This document shows positions 42,603-52,167 of a stretch of 64,000 nucleotides of DNA, piece after piece (the first letter of the stretch is position 1; each line of letters begins with the position of its first letter). This stretch comes from DMER64 sp964600385. GTDB taxonomy: Bacteria; Bacteroidota; Bacteroidia; Bacteroidales; UBA932. The translations under genes and the position numbers were made by a program. The DNA lies in contig CAZRJC010000003.1 of NCBI GenBank assembly GCA_964600385.1, positions 62,001-126,000 on the forward strand. Reading direction: 5' to 3'. The notes under the pieces are model-generated. The model was not told the origin of the DNA and made no database searches. It saw nothing but the letters and a program-made list of their open reading frames with translations.

Positions 42603-45350
42603 ATCGTCACGTTGCGCCAGTTCTTCCGGAGTTCCTGAAAAACAACAACACCCGCCATTCTCACCGGCATCGGGGCCCATGTCTATTACCCAGTCGGCAC
42701 ATTTGACCACGTCAATGTTGTGTTCAACCACCAAAACGGTATGACCTCTGGAAATAAGCGCATTGAATGACTGAAGCAGTTTGGAGATATCGTAGGCATG
42801 AAGCCCGGTAGTAGGTTCGTCAAAGATAAACAGCCGGTTTTGCACGGACGTTTCTCCGGAAAGGAAGTAGGCAAGCTTCACACGCTGGCTCTCGCCTCCG
42901 CTCAGACTGCTGCTGTTTTGCCCCAGTTTGATATATGAGAGACCAACCTCGCGCAATGGGTTCAATCTCTCGGCAATCCGTTTTGCCGTGGAATCTTTTT
43001 GAGCGGCAAAAAATGAAATGGCTTCGTCTACTGTCATTTCCAGCACATCGGCAATGTTTTTATCCTGATAGCGGACTTCCAGTATTTCTGGTTTAAAACG
43101 ACGGCCGCCACACGATTCGCACGTGAGAATGACATCTGCCATAAACTGCATTTCCACTTTCACACTGCCTTCCCCCAGACACTCGGGGCATCGGCCTCCT
43201 TCTATGTTAAAGGAAAAATGAGAATGACCGAACCCGTTCATCCGCGCATAGGGCTGTTCGGAAAAAAGTTTACGGATATCGTCATAGGCTTTTATGTAAG
43301 TGACGGGATTGGACCGGGTGGATTTACCAATGGGATTCTGATCAATCAGTTCCACACCCGAAATGCGGTGCATGTCGCCTGTCAGCTGACTGAAGAGGCC
43401 CGGTTTGGGGACGCTTCCCTGATTCAATTCCCGGCATAGCGCATAGTAAAGCACATCCCTGATAAGAGATGACTTGCCCGAACCACTTACCCCGGTAACA
43501 GCTGTCAGTATCTGAAGCGGAAATTTAACATCAATATTCTTCAGATTATTATGCCTGGCTCCCTGAATGGCAATATATGAATTCCATTTCCTGCGCTTTG
43601 GGGGAAGCGGAATAACATTGGGATTTGTAAGAAACTGAAGGGTACGGCTTTCCCCGCATTCCATGGCGGCATCGGGCAACGGAGGAGGTCCCTGATAAAT
43701 AAGCCGTCCACCGTCTTTTCCCGCCAGCGGGCCAATATCAATGATCTGATCTGCAGATCTCATGATCTCCTCGTCGTGTTCCACTACGATGACCGTATTA
43801 CCCAGGTCTCTGAGCGCTTTCAGGGTTTGCAGAAGACGTTGCGTATCCCGGGGATGCAGTCCGATGCTTGGTTCATCCAGAATATACATGCTGCCCACCA
43901 GCGAACTGCCCAGGGAACTAACCAGATTCACACGCTGGCTTTCTCCGCCGCTCAGGGTGGAGGATTTCCGGTTTAACGTGAGATAACTTAGTCCCACCTG
44001 AGTCAGAAAGCGCAGACGTCCGTTTATTTCTTCTATGGTCCTGGCCGCGATTTTCAACTGATAGTCTGTCCAGGGAATATGTGCAAAATAGTCATATAAA
44101 TCTCCTATGCTCATGTCGAGCAGTTCATCTATCCGTTTTCCGTTGATTCTCACATAGGAGGCCTCTTTCCGGAGGCGGGACCCGAGGCAGGCCGGACAAA
44201 CGGTTTTTCCTGTAAAACGGCTGATTATTATACGGTTCTGTATTTTATACCTTGCTTCTTCCAATTGCTGGAAGAAAGCATGAATACCGGTAGCTGCCCC
44301 TGCTCCGTCCCATAAAAGCTTTTTCTGTTCAGGAGTAAGCTCTTTGTACGGTTTATGGACCGGGAATCCTGCACGCGGAGCATTTCTTATGAAAGTATCC
44401 TTGTACTGGCTCATCACTTCTCCCCGCCAGCAGGCCACGGCATCCTGGTACAGGGAAAGCTCGGGATTGGGGATCACAAGCGATTCATCTATTCCGGTTA
44501 CCATCCCGTAGCCGCCGCATTCCGGGCAGGCGCCCAGGGGATTATTGAAACTGAACATGTACTCGTTCGGTTCCATGAATGTGATGCCGTCGGCTTCAAA
44601 ACGGGTCGAGAAAACGGAACGTTCCCCGTCGTCCAGGTAAAGCACGCCGTCTCCAATGGAGAAGGCCGTTTGTATTGAATCGAGGAGCCTGGCTTTGTTG
44701 TCGGGAGAATCTTCGGACGAGGCACGGCTTACAAGCAGTACTATGTCCTGCTTCGCGTAAAGGGCCATATCCTGCAGCAATGATTCAACACGCAGCACTT
44801 CCTTCCCGTTATAAAAACGGGAGTATCCTTCTTCCTGCAGACGCAAAAGCTTTTCTACCCGTTTCTTTTCTTCGCCCCAGCCGAAGGGAGCCAGGATATA
44901 GACGTATTGGCCCTGAGGCAGCGACATGATGTGCCTGAGCACATCGTCCTGCGAATGCCGGGTCACTTCCTTCCCCGAAACGGAAGAATAGGTCACCCCC
45001 ACTCTGGCGTAAAGAAGTCGCAGGTAGTCGTATATTTCTGTGGACGTCCCGAGCGTGGAACGCGGATTGCGGGTATTCACCTTTTGTTCAATGGCAATGG
45101 CCGGAGGAATCCCTTCAATGGAATCGACATCGGGTTTCCTTATACGTCCCAGAAACTGGCGCGCATAAGCCGAGAGGCTTTCCACATAACGTCTTTGCCC
45201 TTCAGCAAAAAGGGTATCGAATGCCAGTGAAGATTTACCGGAACCCGAAACACCGGTAATAACCACAAACTTGTCGCGCGGTATGGTCAGTGACAGGTTC
45301 TTGAGATTATGGACCCTTGCTCCTTTGATTACTATATCTTCTTGATACAT
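42504..45350 (-). CDS. uvrA: Excinuclease ABC subunit A
   Basis: 948 residues. Two ABC modules: Walker A GVSGSGKSSLAFDTLF near residue 35 and GVSGSGKSSLIRDVLY near 650, with signature LSGGESQRVNL and LSGGESQRVKL. Zinc-binding CxxC sets (CPECGGYG, CPACLGSR, CPECLGEG with CESCGG) are intact. It finds helix-distorting DNA lesions with UvrB. The C-terminus extends about 25 residues past the usual TGxxL end, and this tail is the part that overlaps cstA by 99 bases. It starts 3 bases after the rel gene, in a uvrB-rel-uvrA unit. Confidence 0.96.
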   Translation of the reverse strand: MYQEDIVIKGARVHNLKNLSLTIPRDKFVVITGVSGSGKSSLAFDTLFAEGQRRYVESLSAYARQFLGRIRKPDVDSIEGIPPAIAIEQKVNTRNPRSTLGTSTEIYDYLRLLYARVGVTYSSVSGKEVTRHSQDDVLRHIMSLPQGQYVYILAPFGWGEEKKRVEKLLRLQEEGYSRFYNGKEVLRVESLLQDMALYAKQDIVLLVSRASSEDSPDNKARLLDSIQTAFSIGDGVLYLDDGERSVFSTRFEADGITFMEPNEYMFSFNNPLGACPECGGYGMVTGIDESLVIPNPELSLYQDAVACWRGEVMSQYKDTFIRNAPRAGFPVHKPYKELTPEQKKLLWDGAGAATGIHAFFQQLEEARYKIQNRIIISRFTGKTVCPACLGSRLRKEASYVRINGKRIDELLDMSIGDLYDYFAHIPWTDYQLKIAARTIEEINGRLRFLTQVGLSYLTLNRKSSTLSGGESQRVNLVSSLGSSLVGSMYILDEPSIGLHPRDTQRLLQTLKALRDLGNTVIVVEHDEEIMRSADQIIDIGPLAGKDGGRLIYQGPPPLPDAAMECGESRTLQFLTNPNVIPLPPKRRKWNSYIAIQGARHNNLKNIDVKFPLQILTAVTGVSGSGKSSLIRDVLYYALCRELNQGSVPKPGLFSQLTGDMHRISGVELIDQNPIGKSTRSNPVTYIKAYDDIRKLFSEQPYARMNGFGHSHFSFNIEGGRCPECLGEGSVKVEMQFMADVILTCESCGGRRFKPEILEVRYQDKNIADVLEMTVDEAISFFAAQKDSTAKRIAERLNPLREVGLSYIKLGQNSSSLSGGESQRVKLAYFLSGETSVQNRLFIFDEPTTGLHAYDISKLLQSFNALISRGHTVLVVEHNIDVVKCADWVIDMGPDAGENGGCCCFSGTPEELAQRDDLPTGHALGGKLLFPDVKQLQDDQGYETSEKIG

Positions 45351-45353
45351 AGA

Positions 45354-47435
45354 TTATTCTCGCGTTACTTTTACCATGCCCCTGATTTTTTTCAGCTGGA
45401 ACAGAAGCAGGTCTACCTGTTTATTGGAGTTGACAGCTACCTGAAGACGGCCGTTCATCTTTCCTCCGTGGTTCGTGAAGGTGAAGTTCCTCAGGTTCAG
45501 GGACAGATTCTTTATGACTTCTCCGACTTCCTGGGTAATGCCTACTTCCTCGTAAGCCGAAAAACGGATGGTAACCTGGAAAACGGCCGCTGCCACAGTG
45601 TTCCTCCATTTAACCTTTTGAATACGGTAAGGATATTGCGTCATGAGACGTTCGGCATTCGGACAGCTCATCCGGTGTATTTTTATTCCTTCCTTTATAC
45701 TTACAAAGCCGAACACCGGATCTCCTATAATGGGATTGCAGCACTTGGCCAGTTTATAACCTATGCGACCGAACTTGTCGTCTATAACCAGGTAATCGTC
45801 TTCTCTGACCTTTACGGGCTCTGCTTCCTGTTGAGGCACAACAGGCTCCTGTACCGGTGCTTCTGTCCTGAGTAGAAAATCCTTCACTTCCTGCAATGAA
45901 CAGGTTCCCGTGGCAATGGCCGCATAAAACTCACTCAGTTGCTTGAATTTTAGCTTTTTCACCAACTGCCCGAGCATTTCGGGCGTTAATTCAAGTTTCC
46001 AGTTCTTCAGACGTCGTTCCAACAGTTCCCTTCCTGCCGCATCCTGTATTCCTTCTTCTTCGCGCAGCTTTTGCCTGATCTTGTTACGCGCCTTGCCGGA
46101 AACCACAAAATTCAGCCAGTCCCGGGAAGGCTTCTGGTTCTTGGCGGTAATAATCTCCACCACATCTCCCGTATTAAGCCGGTCCCTTACCTGTGCTATC
46201 TTACCGTTCACGCGCGCTCCCGTACACTTTATCCCTATGTTGGTATGAATATCAAAGGCAAAGTCCAGCACGGTCGATCCGGCTACCAGCCTGCGCAAAT
46301 CGCCGGCAGGGGTAAATACATAGACTTCATTGGGCGTGAAGACATTGTCTTCGGCCGGAGAGACAAAACTTCCGGCAGGATTCTGCAGTCGCTTGCGGAC
46401 CCTGTTGAGCCAGTCGTCCAGTGCCTGTTCGTTCCTTACCCCTTTATATGCCCAGTGAGCCGCGGTGCCGTACTCTGCTATCACGTCCATGCGCCGGCTT
46501 CGTATCTGGACCTCAACCATGAGTTCCGAGGGGGTGCGGACTGTGATATGCAACGACTCATACCCGCTTGGACGCGGAACGGTCAGCCAGTCCCTCATAC
46601 GTTCCGGAATAGGTTCATAGATCTGTGTGACAATGGAATAAACCTGCCAGCAGAGATCTTTCTCATTTTCCGGACCGGCATCTATAATAAAGCGGATGGC
46701 CAGGATGTCGTATACGCCATCCACGCCAACCTGTTGCTTCTGCATTTTTTTCCAAATGGAATAAATAGCTTTGGTGCGGCTCTTCAATTCATATTGAATG
46801 CCGGTCTTTTTCATTTCACGGTCGAGCGGTTTGATGAACTGCTCTATCTGAATCTTCCTCTCGCTTTCTGTAGCCTTAAGGTTATTGTTTATCAGGCGGT
46901 AATCCTCGGGCTGGATGGTTTTGAAAGACAGATCCTCCATTTCGCTCTTAATGCTGTACAACCCCAGCTGGTGAGCCAGAGGGGCATAGAGCATGAGCGT
47001 CTCGGTCGCTTTTTTAACATGTTCCGTTTTTGGGAAACAATCCGCCAGAGAGCGCATGATTTCAAGACGATCGGCCAGTTTAATAAGTGTGACCTGGGGA
47101 TCGGTGGAATAGGAAATGATCAGCTTGCGGTAATTATCTGCTTCCAACCGGGTATCACGGGGCCTGATGGTGGAAATACGGTTCAGACCAATTACCATAC
47201 GGGCGATATCGGCTCCGAACGTGTGATGGATCTCCTCCAGCATTTCAGGCGATTTGCGGCTGGCCTCGTGCAGGTATACGGTAATCACGGCATCCGGGGT
47301 CAATCCTATCTCCTGTTCCACAATCCGGGCGACAGCATCTGCATGCGCAAGGAAAGGTTCACCGTTTCCGCGCAACTGCCCGTCCAGTTTTTCCCGGGCA
47401 AAATCTCTTGCCTTATCTGCCAACAGGTTGCTCAT
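45354..47435 (-). CDS. relA: Rel-family (p)ppGpp synthetase with degenerate hydrolase domain
   Basis: 693 residues with the long RSH layout: HD region ~20-150, synthetase ~190-330 (RSRTKAIYSIWKKM-like, YDILAIRFIID, PRPSGYESLHITV, VEVQIRS..MDVIAEYGTAAHW), TGS ~365-430 and C-terminal ACT to 690. In the HD domain the metal-binding HD reads His56-Glu57, and the following EDT stretch is replaced by ASRKSP. ppGpp hydrolysis is therefore doubtful while synthesis should work. The start overlaps the uvrB stop by 4 bases and uvrA follows after 3 bases. Confidence 0.88.
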   Translation of the reverse strand: MSNLLADKARDFAREKLDGQLRGNGEPFLAHADAVARIVEQEIGLTPDAVITVYLHEASRKSPEMLEEIHHTFGADIARMVIGLNRISTIRPRDTRLEADNYRKLIISYSTDPQVTLIKLADRLEIMRSLADCFPKTEHVKKATETLMLYAPLAHQLGLYSIKSEMEDLSFKTIQPEDYRLINNNLKATESERKIQIEQFIKPLDREMKKTGIQYELKSRTKAIYSIWKKMQKQQVGVDGVYDILAIRFIIDAGPENEKDLCWQVYSIVTQIYEPIPERMRDWLTVPRPSGYESLHITVRTPSELMVEVQIRSRRMDVIAEYGTAAHWAYKGVRNEQALDDWLNRVRKRLQNPAGSFVSPAEDNVFTPNEVYVFTPAGDLRRLVAGSTVLDFAFDIHTNIGIKCTGARVNGKIAQVRDRLNTGDVVEIITAKNQKPSRDWLNFVVSGKARNKIRQKLREEEGIQDAAGRELLERRLKNWKLELTPEMLGQLVKKLKFKQLSEFYAAIATGTCSLQEVKDFLLRTEAPVQEPVVPQQEAEPVKVREDDYLVIDDKFGRIGYKLAKCCNPIIGDPVFGFVSIKEGIKIHRMSCPNAERLMTQYPYRIQKVKWRNTVAAAVFQVTIRFSAYEEVGITQEVGEVIKNLSLNLRNFTFTNHGGKMNGRLQVAVNSNKQVDLLLFQLKKIRGMVKVTRE

Positions 47436-49423
47436 TTTTGTATTTTTTGTAAAGCGTGCATTTCATCACGAAACTTGGCGGCTACAATAAAATCGAGCTT
47501 TGCAGCGGCTTCTTCCATCCGGATCCTGGCCGTGTCTATGGCTTTCTGCAATTGTTCGGGGGTCATGGAGCGGGTAACAGGATCTTCTGCCACAAAACGG
47601 GGATCGGCCACTTCGTCCCCGTAGGTGCCTCCCTGGCTCAACACGTTGCGGACGTTTCGGGCAATCTGTTTTGGGGTTATCCCGTTATCCCTGTTATATT
47701 TCATTTGTTTTTCCCGGCGCCGGTTTGTCTCGTTTATTGTCTGGCGCATGGAATCGGTGATCTTGTCTGCATACATGATCACGAGTCCTTCAATGTTTCT
47801 GGCTGCGCGGCCGGCCGTCTGTGTAAGCGCCCGTTCCGAACGCAGGAACCCTTCCTTGTCGGCATCGAGGATGGCAACCAGGGATACCTGCGGCAGGTCG
47901 AGGCCTTCCCGCAACAGATTCACACCAATCAGCACATCGTAATATCCTTTCTGGAACTCTTCCAGAATCTTGATTCTCTCCAGCGTTTCCACATCGGAAT
48001 GGATGTAATTGCATCTGATCCGGATCTTTTGCATGAACTTGTTCAATTCCTCGGCCATGCGTTTGGTAAGCGTAGTGACCAGTACCCTTTGATCTTTCCC
48101 GGCACGTACCTGTATTTCTTCTATAAGATCGTCAATTTGTCCTTCGGTTTTGCGTACTTCTATGCGAGGGTCCAGAAGACCGGTCGGACGCACCACCTGT
48201 TCCACAATAAGGCCTTCGCTCCGCTCCAGTTCGTAATCTGCGGGAGTGGCAGAGACATAGAGACGTTGACCAATCAAAGTATCAAACTCATCGAATTTCA
48301 GCGGACGGTTGTCTGCTGCGGCCGGTAACCTGAAGCCGTAGTCGATGAGCACTTCCTTGCGGGAACGGTCCCCACCGTACATGGCCCTGACCTGGGGAAG
48401 GGTCACATGACTTTCGTCTATGATAGTCAGAAAATCATCCGGGAAATAATCGAGCAGGCAGAAGGGTCTGGTACCGGAGGCCCTGCCGTCAAAGTACCGT
48501 GAATAGTTCTCTATACCAGAGCAGTAGCCCAGTTCCCTGATCATTTCCAGATCGAATTCAACACGCTGCATAAGCCGTTTGGCTTCCAGGTGCTTGCTAA
48601 TTTCCTTAAGGTAATTGTAACGGATCATGAGGTCATCCTGTATCTGCCTTATTGCCTCTTCCTTACGGGCTTTCCCCGTGACAAAGGCGCTGGCGGGATA
48701 TATGCTTATGCCTTCTTCGGAAGAAATAATGCCGCCTGTCAATGGATCCAGACGTTCAACCGATTCAACGTCGTCTCCCCAGAATGATATACGGCAGGCT
48801 ATATCGTCATAAGCAAGGTATACGTCAACCACATCGCCCCGCACACGAAAGGTTCCTCTCTTGAAATCGTTCTCGTTACGGGAATACATGGCATCAACCA
48901 GAAGATACAACAAGCGGTTCTGATCCAGCTTCTGGCCTTTTTTAAGAGTTATCGTATTGGCGTGAAAATCATCCGGATTACCTATGCCGTACAGGCAGGA
49001 AACACTCGACACCACCAGCACGTCCCTTCTGCCGCTTAACAAGGCGGAAGACGTGCTCAGCCTCAGCTTTTCTATCTCGTCGTTAATGCTCAGGTCTTTT
49101 TCTATATAAACATCGGTTACCGGCAGATAAGCCTCGGGCTGGTAATAATCGTAATAAGACACATAGTACTCAACCGCATTATTAGGGAAAAAAGCCTTGA
49201 ATTCACCGTAAAGCTGCGCGGCAAGTGTTTTATTGTGGCTTATCACCAGGGTCGGACGCTGCAGCCGTTCCACGACATTAGCCATGGTAAAGGTTTTTCC
49301 GGAGCCTGTAACACCCAACAAAACAGCAGCTTCTGTTCCATCTTTCAACAAAGAACACAGATGGTCAATGGCCTGGGGCTGATCACCGGCAGGCACATAA
49401 GGTGCTTCCAATTTAAATTCCAT
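47432..49423 (-). CDS. uvrB: Excinuclease ABC subunit B
   Basis: 663 residues from the ATG at 49423 (MEFKLEAPYVPAGDQPQAI). The open frame continues upstream but that part is not UvrB-like. Walker A LLGVTGSGKTFTMANV, the damage-probing beta-hairpin region YYVSYYDYYQPEAYLP, helicase motifs DESHVTLPQ and NLLREGLDLPQVSLVAILDADKEG, and a C-terminal UVR domain (MEEAAAKLDFIVAAKFRDEM). TACATTTG (49456 to 49449) in the 41-base gap before it gives the uvrB-rel-uvrA operon its own promoter. Confidence 0.96.
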   Translation of the reverse strand: MEFKLEAPYVPAGDQPQAIDHLCSLLKDGTEAAVLLGVTGSGKTFTMANVVERLQRPTLVISHNKTLAAQLYGEFKAFFPNNAVEYYVSYYDYYQPEAYLPVTDVYIEKDLSINDEIEKLRLSTSSALLSGRRDVLVVSSVSCLYGIGNPDDFHANTITLKKGQKLDQNRLLYLLVDAMYSRNENDFKRGTFRVRGDVVDVYLAYDDIACRISFWGDDVESVERLDPLTGGIISSEEGISIYPASAFVTGKARKEEAIRQIQDDLMIRYNYLKEISKHLEAKRLMQRVEFDLEMIRELGYCSGIENYSRYFDGRASGTRPFCLLDYFPDDFLTIIDESHVTLPQVRAMYGGDRSRKEVLIDYGFRLPAAADNRPLKFDEFDTLIGQRLYVSATPADYELERSEGLIVEQVVRPTGLLDPRIEVRKTEGQIDDLIEEIQVRAGKDQRVLVTTLTKRMAEELNKFMQKIRIRCNYIHSDVETLERIKILEEFQKGYYDVLIGVNLLREGLDLPQVSLVAILDADKEGFLRSERALTQTAGRAARNIEGLVIMYADKITDSMRQTINETNRRREKQMKYNRDNGITPKQIARNVRNVLSQGGTYGDEVADPRFVAEDPVTRSMTPEQLQKAIDTARIRMEEAAAKLDFIVAAKFRDEMHALQKIQK

Positions 49424-49448
49424 AACCGACCCGCAAATGAATTGATAA

Positions 49449-49456
49449 CAAATGTA
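49449..49456 (-). promoter_or_regulatory. TACATTTG promoter element of uvrB-rel-uvrA
   Basis: TACATTTG on the minus strand lies 25 bases upstream of the uvrB ATG, between it and the end of the second chrA gene (49465). No SOS-type LexA box was recognised around it. Confidence 0.55.
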
Positions 49457-49464
49457 AGAAAAGA

Positions 49465-49989
49465 TTACATAAGCAGTCCGGTAAGGCCTCCCAGAATCAT
49501 CAGAAGAATGGGATGGACCCTGAAGAAATAGGCGCCAACAAACGCAACCGAGAAGATCAGGTAGCTCCTGTAGTCTGCAAAATTTTCCGGCGAGGCCATC
49601 ATAAGGGCGGCTGCGGCAATGAGTCCTGCCACAACCGGCCGGATTCCCCGGAATATGCCCTGTACTGCTGGATTTTGACGGTAGCGCATAAGAAAACGGC
49701 TCACCAGGATCATGAGTATTACAGAAGGAGCGCACAAAGCAAGGGTCGCAATGACCGAACCCAGCACATGGCCGCCGGTAGCGGTAAAGCCCACGTAAGT
49801 TGCCGCATTGATGCCAATTGGTCCCGGAGTCATCTGTGAAACAGCCACGATATCTGTGAATTCAGCACCGGTCATCCAGCCGAAACGGTCCACCACCTCG
49901 TTGCGGATAAGGGACAGCATGGCGTATCCGCCTCCAAAGCAAAACAATCCGATCTTAAAAAATGTATAAAACAGTTGCAGCCAGATCAT
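49465..49989 (-). CDS. Chromate transporter, short CHR half (second subunit)
   Basis: 174 residues, five to six helices, one CHR domain: FFKIGLFCFGGGYAMLSLI and the SQMTPGPIGINAATYVG motif. Short-chain CHR proteins work as pairs of opposite membrane topology. The partner is the preceding gene, overlapped by 4 bases. The family exports chromate by anion exchange, but many members have no proven substrate. Confidence 0.88.
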   Translation of the reverse strand: MIWLQLFYTFFKIGLFCFGGGYAMLSLIRNEVVDRFGWMTGAEFTDIVAVSQMTPGPIGINAATYVGFTATGGHVLGSVIATLALCAPSVILMILVSRFLMRYRQNPAVQGIFRGIRPVVAGLIAAAALMMASPENFADYRSYLIFSVAFVGAYFFRVHPILLMILGGLTGLLM

Positions 49990-50537
49990 TTCCTCATCTC
50001 CCTCTTTTTGCGTTTATCCACCAAATACAAGAGATATCCCCCAATGCCGGCAGCCAGAATGACCCAAACCGGAGAAACCCCGAACAACCATATAAGTACA
50101 GTGGCAGCCAGAGCAATGAGTCCTGTTACGAGTGTCGGTCCGATGGCGCGCAGCGTGGTGATGACCGGGACGGCAATGAGTGCCACAATGACCGGACGCA
50201 TGCCGGTGAATAGTTGCACCACTACCGGGTTTTCCCGGAAAGTACGAAAAAAAACAGCCAGTAACAGAATGGAGCAGAACGGAGCAAGTATGGCTCCAAA
50301 AACAGCTGTTAAAGCACCCCATATGCCTCTCATGCGATACCCCACCGCAACGGCCATATTCACGGCAATCACCCCTGGCAGCATTTGCGTGACAGCCACC
50401 ATATCTGTAAAATCATCTTTGGTGATCCAGTTCTTCTTAAACACGACATCGCGCTCTATCAAAGGCAGCATGGCCAGGCCGCCACCAATGGTGAAAGCTC
50501 CGATACGCAAAAAAACCAAAAACAATTGCCAGTACAT
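49986..50537 (-). CDS. Chromate transporter, short CHR half (first subunit)
   Basis: 183 residues with the same CHR signatures as its neighbour (FLRIGAFTIGGGLAMLPLIERDVV, TQMLPGVIAVNMAVAVG) and a basic tail KRKKREMRK. It starts 1 base after mtaB ends and overlaps the second CHR gene by 4 bases. The two halves should form one two-subunit inner-membrane transporter. Confidence 0.88.
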   Translation of the reverse strand: MYWQLFLVFLRIGAFTIGGGLAMLPLIERDVVFKKNWITKDDFTDMVAVTQMLPGVIAVNMAVAVGYRMRGIWGALTAVFGAILAPFCSILLLAVFFRTFRENPVVVQLFTGMRPVIVALIAVPVITTLRAIGPTLVTGLIALAATVLIWLFGVSPVWVILAAGIGGYLLYLVDKRKKREMRK

Positions 50538-50538
50538 G

Positions 50539-51798
50539 TCAATCCAGAGTAACCTCTATTATCTTATTAATAAGCGATTTATCGTATTCTCTTTCTACCC
50601 GTATATAGTTGCCCGTATAGCCGTGCATTTTCCCGTTGAGTGTTTTCCCTTCGAAGAGTACTTTTTCCCTGCGGCCGCTGTTGGCCCTGCAGAACGATTC
50701 GTGTAACACGTCGGAGAGTTGTCCCAGTTTATGCACCCGTTCTTCCTGAATTTCCACCGGGATTCTTTCCTGGACAGGCAACAGGGCAGCCTGTGTATCC
50801 GGCCTTACCGAGTAAGGAAACAGGTGCAGAAAAGCAGGTTTCACTTCCGTCAGAAAACGGCAGGTTGTTTCAAAATCCTCTTCCGTTTCTCCGGGAAACC
50901 CCACTATGACATCCACTCCTATAAAAGCGTAAGGTATTTTTGTTCGTATATATTGCAACCGTTCTGCAAAGAAAGCGGTTGTATAGCGCCGGCGCATTCT
51001 TTTGAGCACGTTATCACTGCCGCTCTGGAGCGGAATGTGGAAATGATGCTGGAATTTAGGATGTTCAGCCAGCCAGTCAATGATTTCAGTCGTGAGCAGA
51101 TTAGGCTCAATGGACGAGATCCGGTAACGTTCAATACCCTCGACTTTTTCAAGGGCTATAAGCAGATCAAAAAAAGTTTCCCCGGTCGTTTTTCCAAAGT
51201 CCCCCGTATTCACTCCGGTAAGGACGATCTCTTTCACTCCGGCAGCGGCAATAGTCTGCGCATGCTCCACAGCCAGACTTATGGGAATATTCCGGCTGCC
51301 GCCTCTGGCCAGCGGAATGGTGCAATAACTGCAACGGTAATCACATCCGTCCTGCACCTTGAGAAAAGAACGGGTCCTTTCCCGGTTGTTTTCCACTGCT
51401 GAAAAAGCAGGGAAAATACTGTCCAGCTCTTCACAGGAACAGGTAAACGAATGTCCAGTTTCCACCGCTTCCACAATCCGGTGCCTGTAATTCGTTCCCA
51501 ATACCAGCGAAACGCCCGGTATCTTCTGAATCTCAGAGGCTCTCAGCTGCGCATAACAGCCTGTGACTGCCACTACGGCCTGAGGGTTCATTTTTATAAG
51601 CTTCCGTATGGCCTGCCGGCACTTTTTATCTGCGTTTGCGGTCACGGAACACGTATTGACTACATATACATCGGCCGGTTTGGAGGGGCTTACCAAAGTA
51701 TAGCCGTGCTGCACAAAATCCCTTGCCATTGTAGCCGTCTCGGCATAATTCAGTTTGCAGCCGAGGGTCAGAAAGGCAACTGTCTTAGAACTTTCCAT
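50539..51798 (-). CDS. mtaB: tRNA t6A37 methylthiotransferase MtaB
   Basis: 419 residues. The N-terminal UPF0004 domain has Cys residues in TLGCKLN, NTCSVTANAD and GCYAQ (first Fe-S cluster). The radical-SAM domain has CDYRCSYCTIPLARG, and the C-terminus has a TRAM-like region (VLFEGKTLNGKMHGYTGNYIRV). The TLGCKLN/NTCSVT signatures point to MtaB rather than MiaB. It makes ms2t6A37 in tRNAs reading ANN codons. The start lies 14 bases inside folB. Confidence 0.93.
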   Translation of the reverse strand: MESSKTVAFLTLGCKLNYAETATMARDFVQHGYTLVSPSKPADVYVVNTCSVTANADKKCRQAIRKLIKMNPQAVVAVTGCYAQLRASEIQKIPGVSLVLGTNYRHRIVEAVETGHSFTCSCEELDSIFPAFSAVENNRERTRSFLKVQDGCDYRCSYCTIPLARGGSRNIPISLAVEHAQTIAAAGVKEIVLTGVNTGDFGKTTGETFFDLLIALEKVEGIERYRISSIEPNLLTTEIIDWLAEHPKFQHHFHIPLQSGSDNVLKRMRRRYTTAFFAERLQYIRTKIPYAFIGVDVIVGFPGETEEDFETTCRFLTEVKPAFLHLFPYSVRPDTQAALLPVQERIPVEIQEERVHKLGQLSDVLHESFCRANSGRREKVLFEGKTLNGKMHGYTGNYIRVEREYDKSLINKIIEVTLD

Positions 51799-52156
51799 TG
51801 TTCAATTCTTTCATTGAAAGCGTCACCGAAGCCCTGCCCACCTGACCTCCCACTGCCGGAGTCAGTTTAGACACGGTGACAACACAATCTTCCAGTTCAA
51901 ACTCGGCAGTAACCGCTCTGATAATACGTCCGGTCACATGTTCGAGCAACAGGCTTGAACGGACCATCTCGGCAGCGACCAGTTCATAGACCCTGGAATA
52001 ATCCACGGCATCTTCCAGCCGGTCGGAAAAAGCTGCAGGACAGCCTTTTGTCTCCATCACAACGTCAACCAGAAAGCGTGTTCCAATAAGGCGTTCCTCA
52101 TCGAAACATCCGTGGTTGGCGAAAAACAACATATCTTTCAGTTCAATTTTTGCCAT
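51785..52156 (-). CDS. folB: Dihydroneopterin aldolase
   Basis: 123 residues, usual size. Marks of the family: ELKDMLFFANHGCFDEER near the start (GxxxEE), VDYSRVYELV and a C-terminal VGRASVTLS strand. It splits 7,8-dihydroneopterin to 6-hydroxymethyl-dihydropterin in folate synthesis. It is 11 bases downstream of the RsmI-like gene and its 3' end overlaps mtaB by 14 bases. Confidence 0.92.
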   Translation of the reverse strand: MAKIELKDMLFFANHGCFDEERLIGTRFLVDVVMETKGCPAAFSDRLEDAVDYSRVYELVAAEMVRSSLLLEHVTGRIIRAVTAEFELEDCVVTVSKLTPAVGGQVGRASVTLSMKELNNGKF

Positions 52157-52167
52157 ATAATCCGTAA

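Noticed and set aside
46071..47624. Open frame of 517 codons on the plus strand
   Set aside because: It lies fully antisense to rel and the end of uvrB, which have strong family motifs. The antisense product has no recognisable domain.
47456..48328. Open frame of 290 codons on the plus strand
   Set aside because: Antisense to uvrB and without family features.
49424..49735. N-terminal extension of uvrB of about 100 codons
   Set aside because: The extension runs through the second chrA gene and the promoter and is unlike UvrB. The ATG at 49423 gives the standard N-terminus.
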